Shown here: one piece after another, positions 44,301 to 51,002 of the stretch
How the letters are laid out: each line of letters starts with the position of its first letter
Position numbering within the stretch: the first letter of the stretch is position 1
Assembly: GCA_022072055.1 (NCBI GenBank)
Contig: JAJVIK010000002.1
Span: 43,605-107,604 of the forward strand
From: a bacterium
GTDB taxonomy: Bacteria > Hinthialibacterota > Hinthialibacteria > OLB16
Direction: 5' to 3'
Length of the DNA: 64,000 nucleotides
Position numbers and translations under genes: made by a program
The notes under the pieces: model-generated
Databases searched by the model: none
Seen by the model: only the letters and a program-made list of their open reading frames with translations
Told to the model about the DNA's origin: nothing

Positions 44301-47092
44301 GCCAGAACCTCCTGGAGGCGGATGGGGTCTCGGCCCTCGACCTGAATCTCGCTGATGAGGTCTCCGCCGCCTCGGTCCCGCAGGTGTACCGTCTGCTCGC
44401 CCGCATCACCGATGGGGTCACCGCGACCGAAGTCTACTCGGGAACTTTCACGGTGATCGAGAACATCGCCCCGACCCTGGCGATCCTCCAACCCTCGGTC
44501 GAGACCATCGTGCCGATGACCGGGACTTACGAAGTCATCTGGACCGATGAGGACCCGGACAGCAACGCCTCGATCAAGGCGTTCCTGGATTTCGACACGG
44601 TCGGCGGCAACGGCCCGGTGATTCCCGGAACCTACACGACCACCTTTTCGGTGAACCTGACCGGCCTCAACATCCCCGAGGACGAGGACAATTTTTCGCT
44701 GGGAAGGGACCGTTTCATCTGGGACCTCTCGAAAACCAGCCCCGGCAGCTACTATGTCGGCCTGCGCGCGTATGATGGCGCCAACACCACGGTGGTTTAC
44801 AGCGGCGCGCGCGTGATCGTGAACTCGCCGCCGGAGCTGTTCTGGATCAATCCGCCCGAACAGGGGGCTCACGTGGTCCAGGGCAACGCCTTCAACCTGC
44901 AGTGGTCCGATGAGGATGATGACGCCGCCACGCTCATCACCTTCTATCTCGACCGCGACGCGATCAGCTTCAACGGCAACGAAATTCCGGTCCCGCAGGG
45001 CGTGGTGCTGCTGCAAGACACCGCGGATAACCTGAGCTTCAACAGCGCGATCGTCCCCATCCCGGAGGGCGCCCCCAACGTGGTCGTGACCCCCCTCGCG
45101 GTGCTCAACGATGGAGTGAATCCGCAAGTGATTGTCCGCTCGCCAGGCTCGATCACCATCGATTTCAACGATCCGCCCCGGATTGATGTGCTCGAACCGA
45201 AACAGGAGACAGTCCTCTTCGACAATCTCTTCACCTTGGTCTGGACCGACAGCGACCCGGACTCGAGCGCGGTGATCGACTTCTTCCTCGACACCGACAA
45301 GACCGGCGCGGATGGAACCCCGATCTCTTCGGCTCAGGATATTCCCGAGGACGATGAGGTCGACAGCCTGGAGGTGGACTTCAGCGGGACCCCGCCTGGA
45401 CGCTACTGGATCTACGCGGTCATCGACGACGGTTACAACCGGCCCTACTCGGATTATGCCCCCGCGCCGATCAATATCCTTTCGGGCACGGAAACAGTCG
45501 AGTACGCGGTCTTCATGCTCAGCCGCTTCGGCGATGTCATCTCGGTGGGCGATGTGCGCTATCGCTTCAATGGCATCACCGGCGGAACGCAGGACCTCTA
45601 CCGGAGCGTGGCGCTTAGCCTGGATGGAACCACATTGGTCCGTCTGCGCAGCGACGGCCAAGTCGATCAGTACGGCTTCCAGAAGGTGGTTCTCACCCCC
45701 GTGCCGCCGCCGATGGGCGAGTACATCGACATCGAGTTCACCCCCAGCAATCGGGGCCTCTGGCTGCTCGACAGCTTTGGGAACATCGCCACCATCGGGG
45801 ATGCCACGCCGTTCCTGGAGGGCATGGGCGCGATGGGGCTGTTTGGGATGCCCATCGCCCGTGACTTCGAGCCGACCAAGGATGGGCGCGGCGGGTATAT
45901 CCTGGACGGCAACGGGGGGGTCCACGCGGTGGGGAACGCGATCAACTTCAACGAGTTTCCCTTCTTCGGGTTTGACATCGCCCGCGACATCGAACTTGAC
46001 AGCCAGGGCGGATATGTCCTGGATGGCCTGGGGGATGTGTTCCCGCTTGGGCGCTCCCCCGACCTCTCGCCCGGCGCCGATTTCGATTACGACATCGCGC
46101 GTGACCTCCTGGTCTTCGAGAAAGGCGGCTTCTACATCCTCGACGGCATGGGCGGAATCACCGCGCTCGGCAACAAGGCGATCATCGCCCCCACGAATGA
46201 GCCCGCCCCCGATCCGTATTTCCCCGGCATGGATGTGATCCGCGACTTCGCCTTGGCGGGAACCGTCGAGCTTACGGATGAAGCTCTACTCGCCATGTCC
46301 ACGGTCCGCAAGTTCGAGGTCGCCTTCCGCAATGAGGACCTGGAGTCCCTCATTCCGACGATCTCGACCTCGTACAATGATGGCCTCCATCTCTCGCGCA
46401 CGCAGCTCATCGAGGGGACCTTCGACATCCCCACGGGCGCGAAGATCGCCAACGGCATCCTGGACGAGTGGGATGCGACCAGGGACCTCTTTGGGGGCCC
46501 GCTGGCCGGGTTTGCCCTCCTCGATCCGCTGGTGACCTTCAGCGAGGACGGCAACACCGCGTTTGTCTCGGTCACCGCGCGAAGGACCGGGTACCGCGGC
46601 TCGGAGACCTCCACGGAGGTCACAGTCCCCCCCGATCCGCCCGTGCTGGTCACCTTCGAGGTCGAGGAGCGCGACGCGGTCGGGGCCTCGCTGCTCCTGT
46701 TCAGTCCGATCCCCACCGACCTGAGGATGGCGGATCCGGGCGACCATCGCGGAGTGATCCTGTATATCGACAAGGCCTTCGCGGATGTCTTTGGGGAGTT
46801 CCCGGACGGACTCGAGTTCAGCGAGGATTTCGAATACAACTTCCACAGCCAAGGGAGCGAGTCCTTCCGGACCACTCTCCCAGGCGGCGCGGTCTGCCGT
46901 TTCGTGTTTGCCACCGCTCTCGACAATTTGCCGGAGTTCATCCCGCCCGATCCGAGGCCGGTTACATTCACCTACACGGAATATGAGCAGCTGACGGACA
47001 TTTCGCTGGTCTTCACCGTTCGTCGGGAAGGCCCGCGCCAATGGGCGATTGTCAATATCGACCCGATCACCAGCCTGGTCCCCGGCCCTTGA
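35300..47092 (+). CDS. Giant secreted repeat protein (about 3,930 residues)
   Basis: One open frame of 11.8 kb. The ATG overlaps the rsfS stop and has GGAAGG upstream; an in-frame ATG at 35363 starts the hydrophobic leader (RRLLPALPIVLAFATATAWA). Layout by residue: signal; an N-terminal segment with two diverged copies of module A; an Asp-rich segment (about 393-700, with DADGDGRIDEELP and DENGNGVYDPAIDE) like EF-hand/thrombospondin-3 calcium sites; four clear A modules (about 920-1730); 13 Ig-like B modules with WTDSDPDS (about 1737-3393); five GxGxVxxLG-type propeller repeats (3400-3650); and an NTF2-like C-terminal part (VRKFEVAFRNEDLES). No sorting tail, PEP-CTERM or membrane helix is visible at the C-terminus. 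An adhesin or cell-surface scaffold is the likely role, inferred from architecture. Confidence 0.88.
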   Translation: MSKTCILRNTVAGTRRGTRRAMRRLLPALPIVLAFATATAWADYGSLTGRSLVVQGQGITATSRVTEVVRFDISETNTDDIQTPQFDDDGGLEIKRVRVSFADFRGISAANPGSEIAFVSLYRITQDINNPLFDFENEFNLAQNILLARERVVGSNVILNVPCEELAERLPPYDMPCDPNINPVSGVTRLYSGGDGYVLNSTAIFMVAVETDATIDNNDQFSVIVRIQREDIAHQTGSGSPFGTRVFGSRIITVVDQAGDVMPFPDVILGGAVDRFYPFEPHNYPDLFSQHPDALNILEDMEVPQVFPSESSRTAVIGFEIAGVHSYLNYVILNFTSCREGRNNDGDYWADDPAGIPGVYDPFVDEIFRNLGEIADDGDPKIFEYDAFDQVVFEGLTPGVQTTRRGFDADGDGRIDEELPNGLDDDDDGLTDEDISLPIIHPLVDEDNQDYWAWHDENGNGVYDPAIDELYFDANGNGVFDPTSGIPQVNEVPERVYRGATAGFVLRPGQPYDNFAGTGVDNTGDGTPDTFFFRLDDDGDGEDGSPLSPNIFGLVPALTSPPPPDNAFVRNPYFQNWPDADGTQDIGNPSVFAGVKMADGLDNDHDSDDWKDTDGIPGMSIGDEGVKEDPANPGMPIVYADGVDNDGDGEAESPRDAQGRAMADGIDNDEDGLVDEGIDENVDEGINEDLGDNAFNAITTRRNSFNTFDDYLGDIDSVILYQDNGDGLFDPATDTPVSRHDPEEIHWTWLDNTPPVMSMAVFTDSTINNGRGPRVPVTDDGTYDFFVAITIDGDDRGDYFQPGARVPNPSNVEQGIILLDYEGARPGDDFMVSIARGSTPAFAAFGLSSGIGTDAGYPNASKLTKPAECKMFIEDIIGYIPDTIQGDNSLGFVVDRPEQVPIGSDDDIFVGNPYLDSTSSPVGVIGIDVADNPYSDDDEQDYIDSITVRIQSLTHDLVSRDIEFEGTFDITNSGGVIGLPDLMPLADDSTGGVGIYRDNPEAGIPGGFDSADLPVELRSDFLQYSLVAGTTDTVQVTLRPTDGLVIPPEDFTGENVGYDYYVVVRTSSSVDYRDAFRITIRDGGVLFRSGPSVQNSGVSTDSIVANVPVIHQNLVAGSPEPIPANIPTEESGIAVIGFNIYDRSLADNGRPTNMEYLLVNFANVGGDSQFTIEDLAPIGTGPNNVILKTDGVALYRDSPASAGPDSKPGIFDRTDQLVRAVPLIGNVDGFPNSVYLFFDPFGDDPLGDYQDTDGDLNFAEEDGVIGERIPPDDLGDNQGNDYFVVIRPDADISNGDDFIVQVRPLVNNDVVEWPIRFLPDENFPTQHFLSADALGAPVGTTVDIFHEVNGVFRQDFSFEAIDSNVLQAFTQTDTVFSDLTVINDTIEAAGDPKAMVGININDQGGPQRTISRLSFEVRSPLVAGPNMPSATTADFNPFSPTPNSGFALYMDNTNVGIQGVFDAADTFVSLSPSGSSAVQNGNVINVDITFSPGVPVPDNDSGQNAGPDFFLVLRTSNHISFRDQFQVYIRESGITFESGPSFGNASVLTNLVTTNVPVFATDTTGFFGASFDRNDGPEDVIGLNFITATKANPNTSNESLVSLYVALTKVGDSAFTNSDLAPLSATPASGVALYLDNGTINGRFDEADTFIPLQNNPFYTSENEVFLRVATPVPLPARDDFVPGTDFGPDIYVVLRTSGSISQDSVFSVTVKNIRYLTTTSNLIFTTGPIDGGDVNEPPFLEIVTPILGNTANQLFTLRWEDFDPDSNAGIDFFFVADSAYLANGFSFDGLVRNEILASDAMTSAVGLPEDPDGAADSFAWDVSLINTSLFDPPDPRVAELRVGGVITDGIADFTDASPSFLTVTNSAPSLKFKPVSGSGIVAGNPPSVLEGIPFNVGCTAGDPEGRGQADVFLIDETQLAVLSTPQAQVLFARNTETANGADIAALSPGNIFWVNEGQVLAVTQSSTFALTVGPSLSNQMISGAPRTFVALAHVRDIVSGSREMDDAAQPVAQLVRVRITPNSPPSFAFAGDLAGGATALEVDGDNRFQINWTDSEPDPGSNARIKLEFAAGMISNPTQIVQGFLPGSPGGTPVPALNIAQTGPDSFTWEMSSLAPGLYALQGVIADEISRDTDLAYVYLNRPSTFSFVEPDTDVSLFLGESLEIRWNDQGGAQPDDDEQVRFFLRNIVTLADIQLNTAINLSASPNILQVLTGSVAGLVEGTYNLYAVVEPPASNNPLNYSRQIFAREVDNSLVQITFTENDPPQLDFSSLSLADVVNANPDVTDPTMGGVVADGAAEIPVVWDDFDDAPFTATVKLYYATDTSDVSARREMQGTYPPVFNTVSAPNLDMATDNGPGPYPARGAFSIGAASDVFFWDISDPISVPRGTYSAIAVLDDGINPQVVRTSPNSITINRRPNIQLLSASPGTVTRGDNVTLSWTDSDPDSNATIRLYYRIDEDLNGTPDTPATLIAAASNLAEDPDGPAGDQFVFDTGLIDPFPTTSFGLFLVAEIRDEVNVDSDSIPVIGGVVVNPNDPPSMQLVRPNLADQMDDVTGTIHVYPDRLSRLGVNPPLFPITWANGADDNVGTTFALFFDNDRFGADGTAINQTDPITLLDSNAIPLTNSGVFNWDVRDYPDIPPGDYYVYALLNDGVNPPEAVYSDAFIRINQPATFSFLEPDGFNDSVFRGEAYTLAWTDSDPDSAAFINLFLDNDNDLTNGFGTNVADLNALDLGLGIPEDDETDRLAVNTELLPPGNYTVVARIDDGVNIPLLFQSANPLTILESGGPPTIQITQPAGGSPSDPFVVTSPTMLITWTDSDIPERLVEQSFIRFYWDTDFFGVNGTVVSGTDVAFDGSVFSGDRVPVELRVSDPNFPAALKDQDQFEVGIDQFPKGVVLYLYAVITDTGAIQQDAQGHFLQGRPSSEFYSSNAFIINSSPTFRWIVPSDQPGDLFHPVNPRGNPLTITYEARDPDSVAVIDLFLDTDTNSADGLVPVESPGQNLLEADGVSALDLNLADEVSAASVPQVYRLLARITDGVTATEVYSGTFTVIENIAPTLAILQPSVETIVPMTGTYEVIWTDEDPDSNASIKAFLDFDTVGGNGPVIPGTYTTTFSVNLTGLNIPEDEDNFSLGRDRFIWDLSKTSPGSYYVGLRAYDGANTTVVYSGARVIVNSPPELFWINPPEQGAHVVQGNAFNLQWSDEDDDAATLITFYLDRDAISFNGNEIPVPQGVVLLQDTADNLSFNSAIVPIPEGAPNVVVTPLAVLNDGVNPQVIVRSPGSITIDFNDPPRIDVLEPKQETVLFDNLFTLVWTDSDPDSSAVIDFFLDTDKTGADGTPISSAQDIPEDDEVDSLEVDFSGTPPGRYWIYAVIDDGYNRPYSDYAPAPINILSGTETVEYAVFMLSRFGDVISVGDVRYRFNGITGGTQDLYRSVALSLDGTTLVRLRSDGQVDQYGFQKVVLTPVPPPMGEYIDIEFTPSNRGLWLLDSFGNIATIGDATPFLEGMGAMGLFGMPIARDFEPTKDGRGGYILDGNGGVHAVGNAINFNEFPFFGFDIARDIELDSQGGYVLDGLGDVFPLGRSPDLSPGADFDYDIARDLLVFEKGGFYILDGMGGITALGNKAIIAPTNEPAPDPYFPGMDVIRDFALAGTVELTDEALLAMSTVRKFEVAFRNEDLESLIPTISTSYNDGLHLSRTQLIEGTFDIPTGAKIANGILDEWDATRDLFGGPLAGFALLDPLVTFSEDGNTAFVSVTARRTGYRGSETSTEVTVPPDPPVLVTFEVEERDAVGASLLLFSPIPTDLRMADPGDHRGVILYIDKAFADVFGEFPDGLEFSEDFEYNFHSQGSESFRTTLPGGAVCRFVFATALDNLPEFIPPDPRPVTFTYTEYEQLTDISLVFTVRREGPRQWAIVNIDPITSLVPGP
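38060..40490 (+). repeat. Four A modules in the giant protein
   Basis: Four successive modules of about 170-200 residues each share a start like VIGI(D/N), a central VALYRDN or YLDN segment before FDxAD, and an end like DYYVVVRTSSSVDYRDAF, followed by a strand before the next copy. They begin near 38060, 38690, 39470 and 40030. Two more diverged copies lie near 35570 and 36230. The domain matches no family I know. Confidence 0.6.
40510..45480 (+). repeat. Thirteen Ig-like B modules in the giant protein
   Basis: Thirteen modules averaging about 127 residues begin near 40510, 40900, 41370, 41725, 42090, 42550, 42910, 43310, 43665, 44115, 44470, 44830 and 45175. Each opens with a PPxxxxxxP strand, then a variant of LxWTDSDPDSxAxIxLFLD, and closes with a GxYxVxAxIxDG motif. 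Divergence is high; the exact WTDSDPDS string recurs in three of them (near 42620, 43390 and 45243). Confidence 0.65.
45500..46250 (+). repeat. Five propeller-type repeats in the giant protein
   Basis: Five copies of a motif like LDGxGxVxxLG (SRFGDVISVGD, LDSFGNIATIGD, LDGNGGVHAVGN, LDGLGDVFPLGR, LDGMGGITALGN), spaced about 45 residues apart, with IARD between several. This is the pattern of small secreted beta-propellers. Confidence 0.6.
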
Positions 47093-47164
47093 GGCCGACG
47101 CGACCGGGCGCCAAGTAAGGTGGCCAAACCGAGGCGAGACTCGGTCTCTTTGAGGCAGTAAGCC

Positions 47165-47192
47165 CCCCCGGGGTCGAGGGAGACCCCGGGGG
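47165..47192 (+). terminator. Strong GC hairpin after the giant gene
   Basis: CCCCCGGGGTC (47165-47175) pairs perfectly with GACCCCGGGGG (47182-47192) around a 6-base loop. It starts 72 bp after the stop and lacks a T tract. It probably ends or stabilises the pilus/giant-protein transcript. Confidence 0.5.
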
Positions 47193-47295
47193 ACCCTGCC
47201 ACGCCGTTCAGCCATTCGAGGTGACCCACGGCCCGGGCGCCGCTCCTCCGGCCTTGCCGGTTGCCTCAACCTCCTCCTCTCGATAGAGTGATTCC

Positions 47296-47886
47296 ATGCC
47301 GCGAATCTTTATCCTCGACAACTACGACTCCTTCACCTTCAATCTGGTCCAATACCTCGGCGAGCTGGGGGCCGAGATTGAGGTCTCACGCAACGACAAA
47401 GTCACTCCCGCCGAGGTGATCGCCAAGGCGCCGGACGGTATCGTGGTCTCTCCCGGTCCCTGCACTCCGAATGAGGCCGGGATCTCCATGGACCTTATCC
47501 GCGAGGCGGGGACAACCATCCCAGTGCTTGGCGTTTGCCTCGGACACCAGAGCATCGGCCAGGTTTTCGGAGGGAAGGTCATTCGCGCCCCTGAGATCAT
47601 GCACGGCAAGGTTTCCGAGATTCATCACGCCAATGTGGGACTCTTTGAGGGTTTGGAGAACCCCTTTATCGCCACGCGCTACCACTCGTTGATTGTGGAA
47701 CGGGAAAGTCTGCCGGACTGCTTGGAGGTCACCGCCTGGACACAGGATGGCCTCATCATGGGGCTTCGCCACCGCGAGTTTCCGATCCATGGGGTTCAGT
47801 TCCATCCCGAATCCATCTTGACTGGGGTGGGGAAGGGAATCCTTTCCCGCTTCCTCGAATCCACCGGGGTGGTTGCCGGCCGCTAG
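47296..47886 (+). CDS. trpG: Anthranilate/aminodeoxychorismate synthase glutamine amidotransferase subunit
   Basis: A 196-residue class-I glutamine amidotransferase that feeds ammonia from glutamine to chorismate in tryptophan (TrpG) or folate (PabA) synthesis. The start FILDNYDSFTFNLVQYLGE is diagnostic. The nucleophile is C81 in GVCLGHQ, and the partner His/Glu are H170 and E172 in VQFHPES. VVSPGPCTPNEAG is the oxyanion strand. trpC lies 2.3 kb downstream, past two unrelated genes; no trpE is present. TrpG and PabA cannot be told apart from sequence alone. Confidence 0.93.
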   Translation: MPRIFILDNYDSFTFNLVQYLGELGAEIEVSRNDKVTPAEVIAKAPDGIVVSPGPCTPNEAGISMDLIREAGTTIPVLGVCLGHQSIGQVFGGKVIRAPEIMHGKVSEIHHANVGLFEGLENPFIATRYHSLIVERESLPDCLEVTAWTQDGLIMGLRHREFPIHGVQFHPESILTGVGKGILSRFLESTGVVAGR

Positions 47887-47896
47887 GGTCGCTCCG

Positions 47897-48925
47897 ATGC
47901 CGGCGCCCCTTGCTCAGCACGGATTCCTCGAACCCCTTTGGCGAGAGCACGTGGCTCCGAGGGCCAACCTCTCCCCCGAGGCGGCCTTTGAGCCCGCGCC
48001 GGAGGGAATCACCTCCGAAGTCCATTTTGTGACCGTTCAGGAGGGAGAATTCGTCCTCCGGTTTTACCCACCCGACTCCAGCGCGCGCCTGGCCGGCTAT
48101 CGAAGCGCCCACCGAGTTTTCTCCGGACTCGGTTTTCGCGTCCCGTCCGAGGTCGCTCGCGGTGAGATCCCGGAAGGCGCCTGGTTCTTGGAGGAGCGGG
48201 TGCTTGGGACCAGCCTTCGCGCCTTGGCTGGGGACCGGAGCGCGCTTCGCGCCGCGGCCCTCACCCTCGCAAGACTCCACTCCAACGAGAACATTCGATA
48301 TGGAGATGTGGGAGGACTGGGAGGGAGACGTCTCTCGCTGCGCTGGAGCCACCGATTCCGCGAGCGTTGGGGCAAGATCGAGCGGCTCTTCCCGGAACTC
48401 AATGCAATCGCCTCCGAGGTGGAGGCTTGGTTTCTGGATTGGGCCGATGCCTTCGCCCCTCGGAGGTATCAGCTCCTGCATGGAGACTACCATCCGGGGA
48501 ACTTGATGCTCTCCAAGGAGGGGGAGATTGCGTTCCTCGATCTGCGCTCACCCAGGTATGGGTTCGGTCTGATGGAGGCCGTGGAGGCGGCGCATCACTT
48601 TACCGGCGAGCAGCCCGCCGATTGGGAACCCTTCCTGGCCCCATACCTTTCAGCCCGGGACCCGGAAACACGGAGCCTCCACGACCATTTTGCCACGGCC
48701 CTGCACGCGGTGTTCCACTTGCGTCACGCCGACCGCTTCGCGGATCTCGCGGTCGGACTCCGGGGAACCCTGGAGGACCGGCGTCGGTGGGAGCGCAACG
48801 CCCTCGATTCCTGGCTGCGATTCTGCGACCTGGCCGGGGTTGTGGCCCCGAGGATCGAGGGCAATCCGGAAAGCGCGTTTCCCTCGCGAGGATCGGGGAA
48901 CGGCTCTTCGGGTCCCGCCCCCTGA
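47897..48925 (+). CDS. APH-family phosphotransferase (kinase of unknown substrate)
   Basis: A 342-residue protein with the aminoglycoside-phosphotransferase/choline-kinase fold. The catalytic loop LLHGDYHPGNLML and the metal-binding DLRSPRYGFG (LxDxD-like) lie near 195-225. The N-terminal lobe has the EGEFVLRFYPP strand with a basic residue in the usual ATP-lysine area. Family members phosphorylate small molecules such as choline, sugars or homoserine. It starts 11 bp after trpG. The C-terminus is Gly/Ser-rich. Confidence 0.8.
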   Translation: MPAPLAQHGFLEPLWREHVAPRANLSPEAAFEPAPEGITSEVHFVTVQEGEFVLRFYPPDSSARLAGYRSAHRVFSGLGFRVPSEVARGEIPEGAWFLEERVLGTSLRALAGDRSALRAAALTLARLHSNENIRYGDVGGLGGRRLSLRWSHRFRERWGKIERLFPELNAIASEVEAWFLDWADAFAPRRYQLLHGDYHPGNLMLSKEGEIAFLDLRSPRYGFGLMEAVEAAHHFTGEQPADWEPFLAPYLSARDPETRSLHDHFATALHAVFHLRHADRFADLAVGLRGTLEDRRRWERNALDSWLRFCDLAGVVAPRIEGNPESAFPSRGSGNGSSGPAP

Positions 48926-48929
48926 TCGT

Positions 48930-49973
48930 CTATCGCGAAGAGCCTTCCCTGTCCGGATCGGCGTCGAGTTCCTCCGCCAGTTCCGCGATTTCCCGCGCCG
49001 CCTCGGACACCCCGGTTTCTCGTTCACGCTTCATGCTCGCCAGGGAGGCGAGCACGCCAATCGATAGAATCCCGAAGATGATCGCCAGCGACACATGAGT
49101 CGGTATCGGGTGATGGTGACTCAAGAGCATCTTGACCCCGATGAAGGCCAGGAGGAACACCAGACTGAACCGCAAGTAGCGAAACTGGGCCATCAATCCG
49201 GCGAGCGCGAAGAACAGGGACCGCAGACCCAGAATCGCGAAAACATTTGAAGTGAAGACCAGGAAGGGGTCGCGTGTCACCGCGAAAATCGCCGGAATCG
49301 AATCCACCGCGAAGAGAACATCCGTGCTCTCCACGACCAGGAGGACCAGGAACATGGGAGTGATCGCGCGCTTGCCGTCCAGGCGAGTGAAGAATTTCTC
49401 CCCTTCAAAGAAAGGGGTGACCGGATAGATTCTCCGGGCCAGCTTGACTAAGGGGTTCTTTTCGGGATGAACCTCCTCATCCCCCGCTCGCAGCATTTTG
49501 GCCGCGGTGAGCAGCAGGAGGACTCCGAAGACATAGATGATCCACTCAAAGCGGTGTATCAGCGCGGTTCCGGCGGCGATCATCGCCCCCCGCATGATCA
49601 TCGCTCCCAGAATGCCCCAGAACAGCACACGATGCTGGTGCTGCCGAGGGACCCCGAAATAGTTGAAGATGACCGCGATGACGAAGATGTTGTCGAGGGA
49701 AAGCGAGTATTCCACCAGCCAACCGGTGAAGAACTGGAGGGCGGCGTCATAACCCGAAAGCCTGATGGTGGCGGTGGCCCCGATTCCGAGCAAGTGATGC
49801 TCGTAAATGAAATAGATCACCACATTGAAAACGAGCGCGCAGGTCACCCACACAGCGGTCCAACGCAACGCTTCGCGGGTGCCGATGACATGAGCCTTGC
49901 GGTTGAGAACTCCCAGGTCGATGGCCAGCGCGGCCATCACCAGGGCGATAAAACCAAGCCAAATCCAGATCAT
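48930..49973 (-). CDS. TerC/Alx-family membrane protein
   Basis: A 347-residue protein with about nine transmembrane helices. TerC landmarks: AALAIDLGVLNRKAH, EYSLSLDNIFVIAVIF, RVLFWGILGAMIMRG and VVESTDVLFAVDSIPAIFAV, with conserved acidic residues in the helices. The family is linked to manganese export and to tellurite resistance. The C-terminal 35 residues are acidic and soluble. It is convergent with the APH gene (4 bp apart). No yybP-ykoY riboswitch was recognised in the 40-bp leader before its start. Confidence 0.92.
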   Translation of the reverse strand: MIWIWLGFIALVMAALAIDLGVLNRKAHVIGTREALRWTAVWVTCALVFNVVIYFIYEHHLLGIGATATIRLSGYDAALQFFTGWLVEYSLSLDNIFVIAVIFNYFGVPRQHQHRVLFWGILGAMIMRGAMIAAGTALIHRFEWIIYVFGVLLLLTAAKMLRAGDEEVHPEKNPLVKLARRIYPVTPFFEGEKFFTRLDGKRAITPMFLVLLVVESTDVLFAVDSIPAIFAVTRDPFLVFTSNVFAILGLRSLFFALAGLMAQFRYLRFSLVFLLAFIGVKMLLSHHHPIPTHVSLAIIFGILSIGVLASLASMKRERETGVSEAAREIAELAEELDADPDREGSSR

Positions 49974-50185
49974 GAATCTCCACTCCAGGGAATGACGTGA
50001 CGGCCTATGTCGAGCCTAGGGGGTGCAAACTGGCGCTTCATCCGTCCGAGTCGTTGCAGGATAATCGAAAACCTTGCCCCGCGCCATCGGAATGCCCGCC
50101 ACCCATGGCCATCCATCTGGCCACGGGGAGGCGCGTATGGTACTCATGGACAGTCGGGGACATCGTCGGACCGAAATCAAACTCC

Positions 50186-50992
50186 ATGCCGGACATTCTT
50201 CACCGGATCGTGGCCGACAAACGGCCTGAAATCGAAGCCCTGCGCGAGGGGAAGGATTTTGAGTCTTATCTCGCCGCGGCCGCGGCCGGCCCACATCCAC
50301 GCGACTTCAAGGGAGCGCTCGCGCGCGCCAATCGGATCACCTTGATCGCCGAGCTGAAGAAAGCCTCACCCTCCAAGGGGATTCTCCGCGAGGACTTTGA
50401 CCCGCCCCGAATCGCGCAGGGATACAAGAAGGGGGGAGCCTCCGCCCTCTCCGTGCTCACCGAAAAGCTTCACTTCCAGGGAGACCCGGCCTACCTGGCT
50501 CAAGTCCGTGATCACGTTCCGCTCCCGATCCTCCGCAAGGATTTCATCGTGGATCGCTTCCAGATTCCCGAATCGCGGCTGCTGGGCGCGGATGCAATTC
50601 TCCTGATTGCCTCGATCCTGACCGATTCCCAGATTTCCGAATTCATCCGATTGGCCGAGACCCTGCATCTCGCCGCCCTGTGCGAGGTCCATGATGAGGA
50701 AGAGATGAGCCGGGTGGTGGGCTGTGGCGCGCGCTTGATTGGCATCAACAATCGTGACCTTCGCACCTTCGAGGTTACCCTCCAGACCACCTTTGATCTC
50801 GCGCCCTTGGCCCCGGAGGATGCGGTCCTGGTGAGCGAAAGCGGCATCCGGTGTTGGGCCGACCTCGAAATTCTCCGAGATGCCGGGGTGTCGGCGGTGC
50901 TGGTGGGGGAAACCCTGATCCGCCAAGCGGATGTGGCCCAGGCGGCGCGGAACCTCTTCGACCCTCGCGCCCCCTCACCCTCCTTCGATTGA
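50186..50992 (+). CDS. trpC: Indole-3-glycerol phosphate synthase
   Basis: A 268-residue (beta/alpha)8 enzyme that closes the indole ring in tryptophan synthesis. Motifs: MPDILHRIVADKRPEI, LIAELKKASPSKGILREDF (catalytic Lys/Glu region), GGASALSVLTEKLHFQG, LPILRKDFIVD, LIGINNRDLRTFEV and LVSESGIRC, then a VGETLIR phosphate loop. The chosen ATG is the one at the start of the domain; upstream in-frame sequence is not typical coding. No other trp gene adjoins it. Confidence 0.95.
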   Translation: MPDILHRIVADKRPEIEALREGKDFESYLAAAAAGPHPRDFKGALARANRITLIAELKKASPSKGILREDFDPPRIAQGYKKGGASALSVLTEKLHFQGDPAYLAQVRDHVPLPILRKDFIVDRFQIPESRLLGADAILLIASILTDSQISEFIRLAETLHLAALCEVHDEEEMSRVVGCGARLIGINNRDLRTFEVTLQTTFDLAPLAPEDAVLVSESGIRCWADLEILRDAGVSAVLVGETLIRQADVAQAARNLFDPRAPSPSFD

Positions 50993-51002
50993 AGCGCATC
51001 GG

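Noticed and set aside
42116-45925. Two more long minus-strand frames opposite the giant gene
   Set aside because: Same reason; their sequence is the antisense of the acidic repeats.
49974-50185. Possible yybP-ykoY riboswitch before the TerC-family gene
   Set aside because: The leader is short and no conserved riboswitch core could be recognised.
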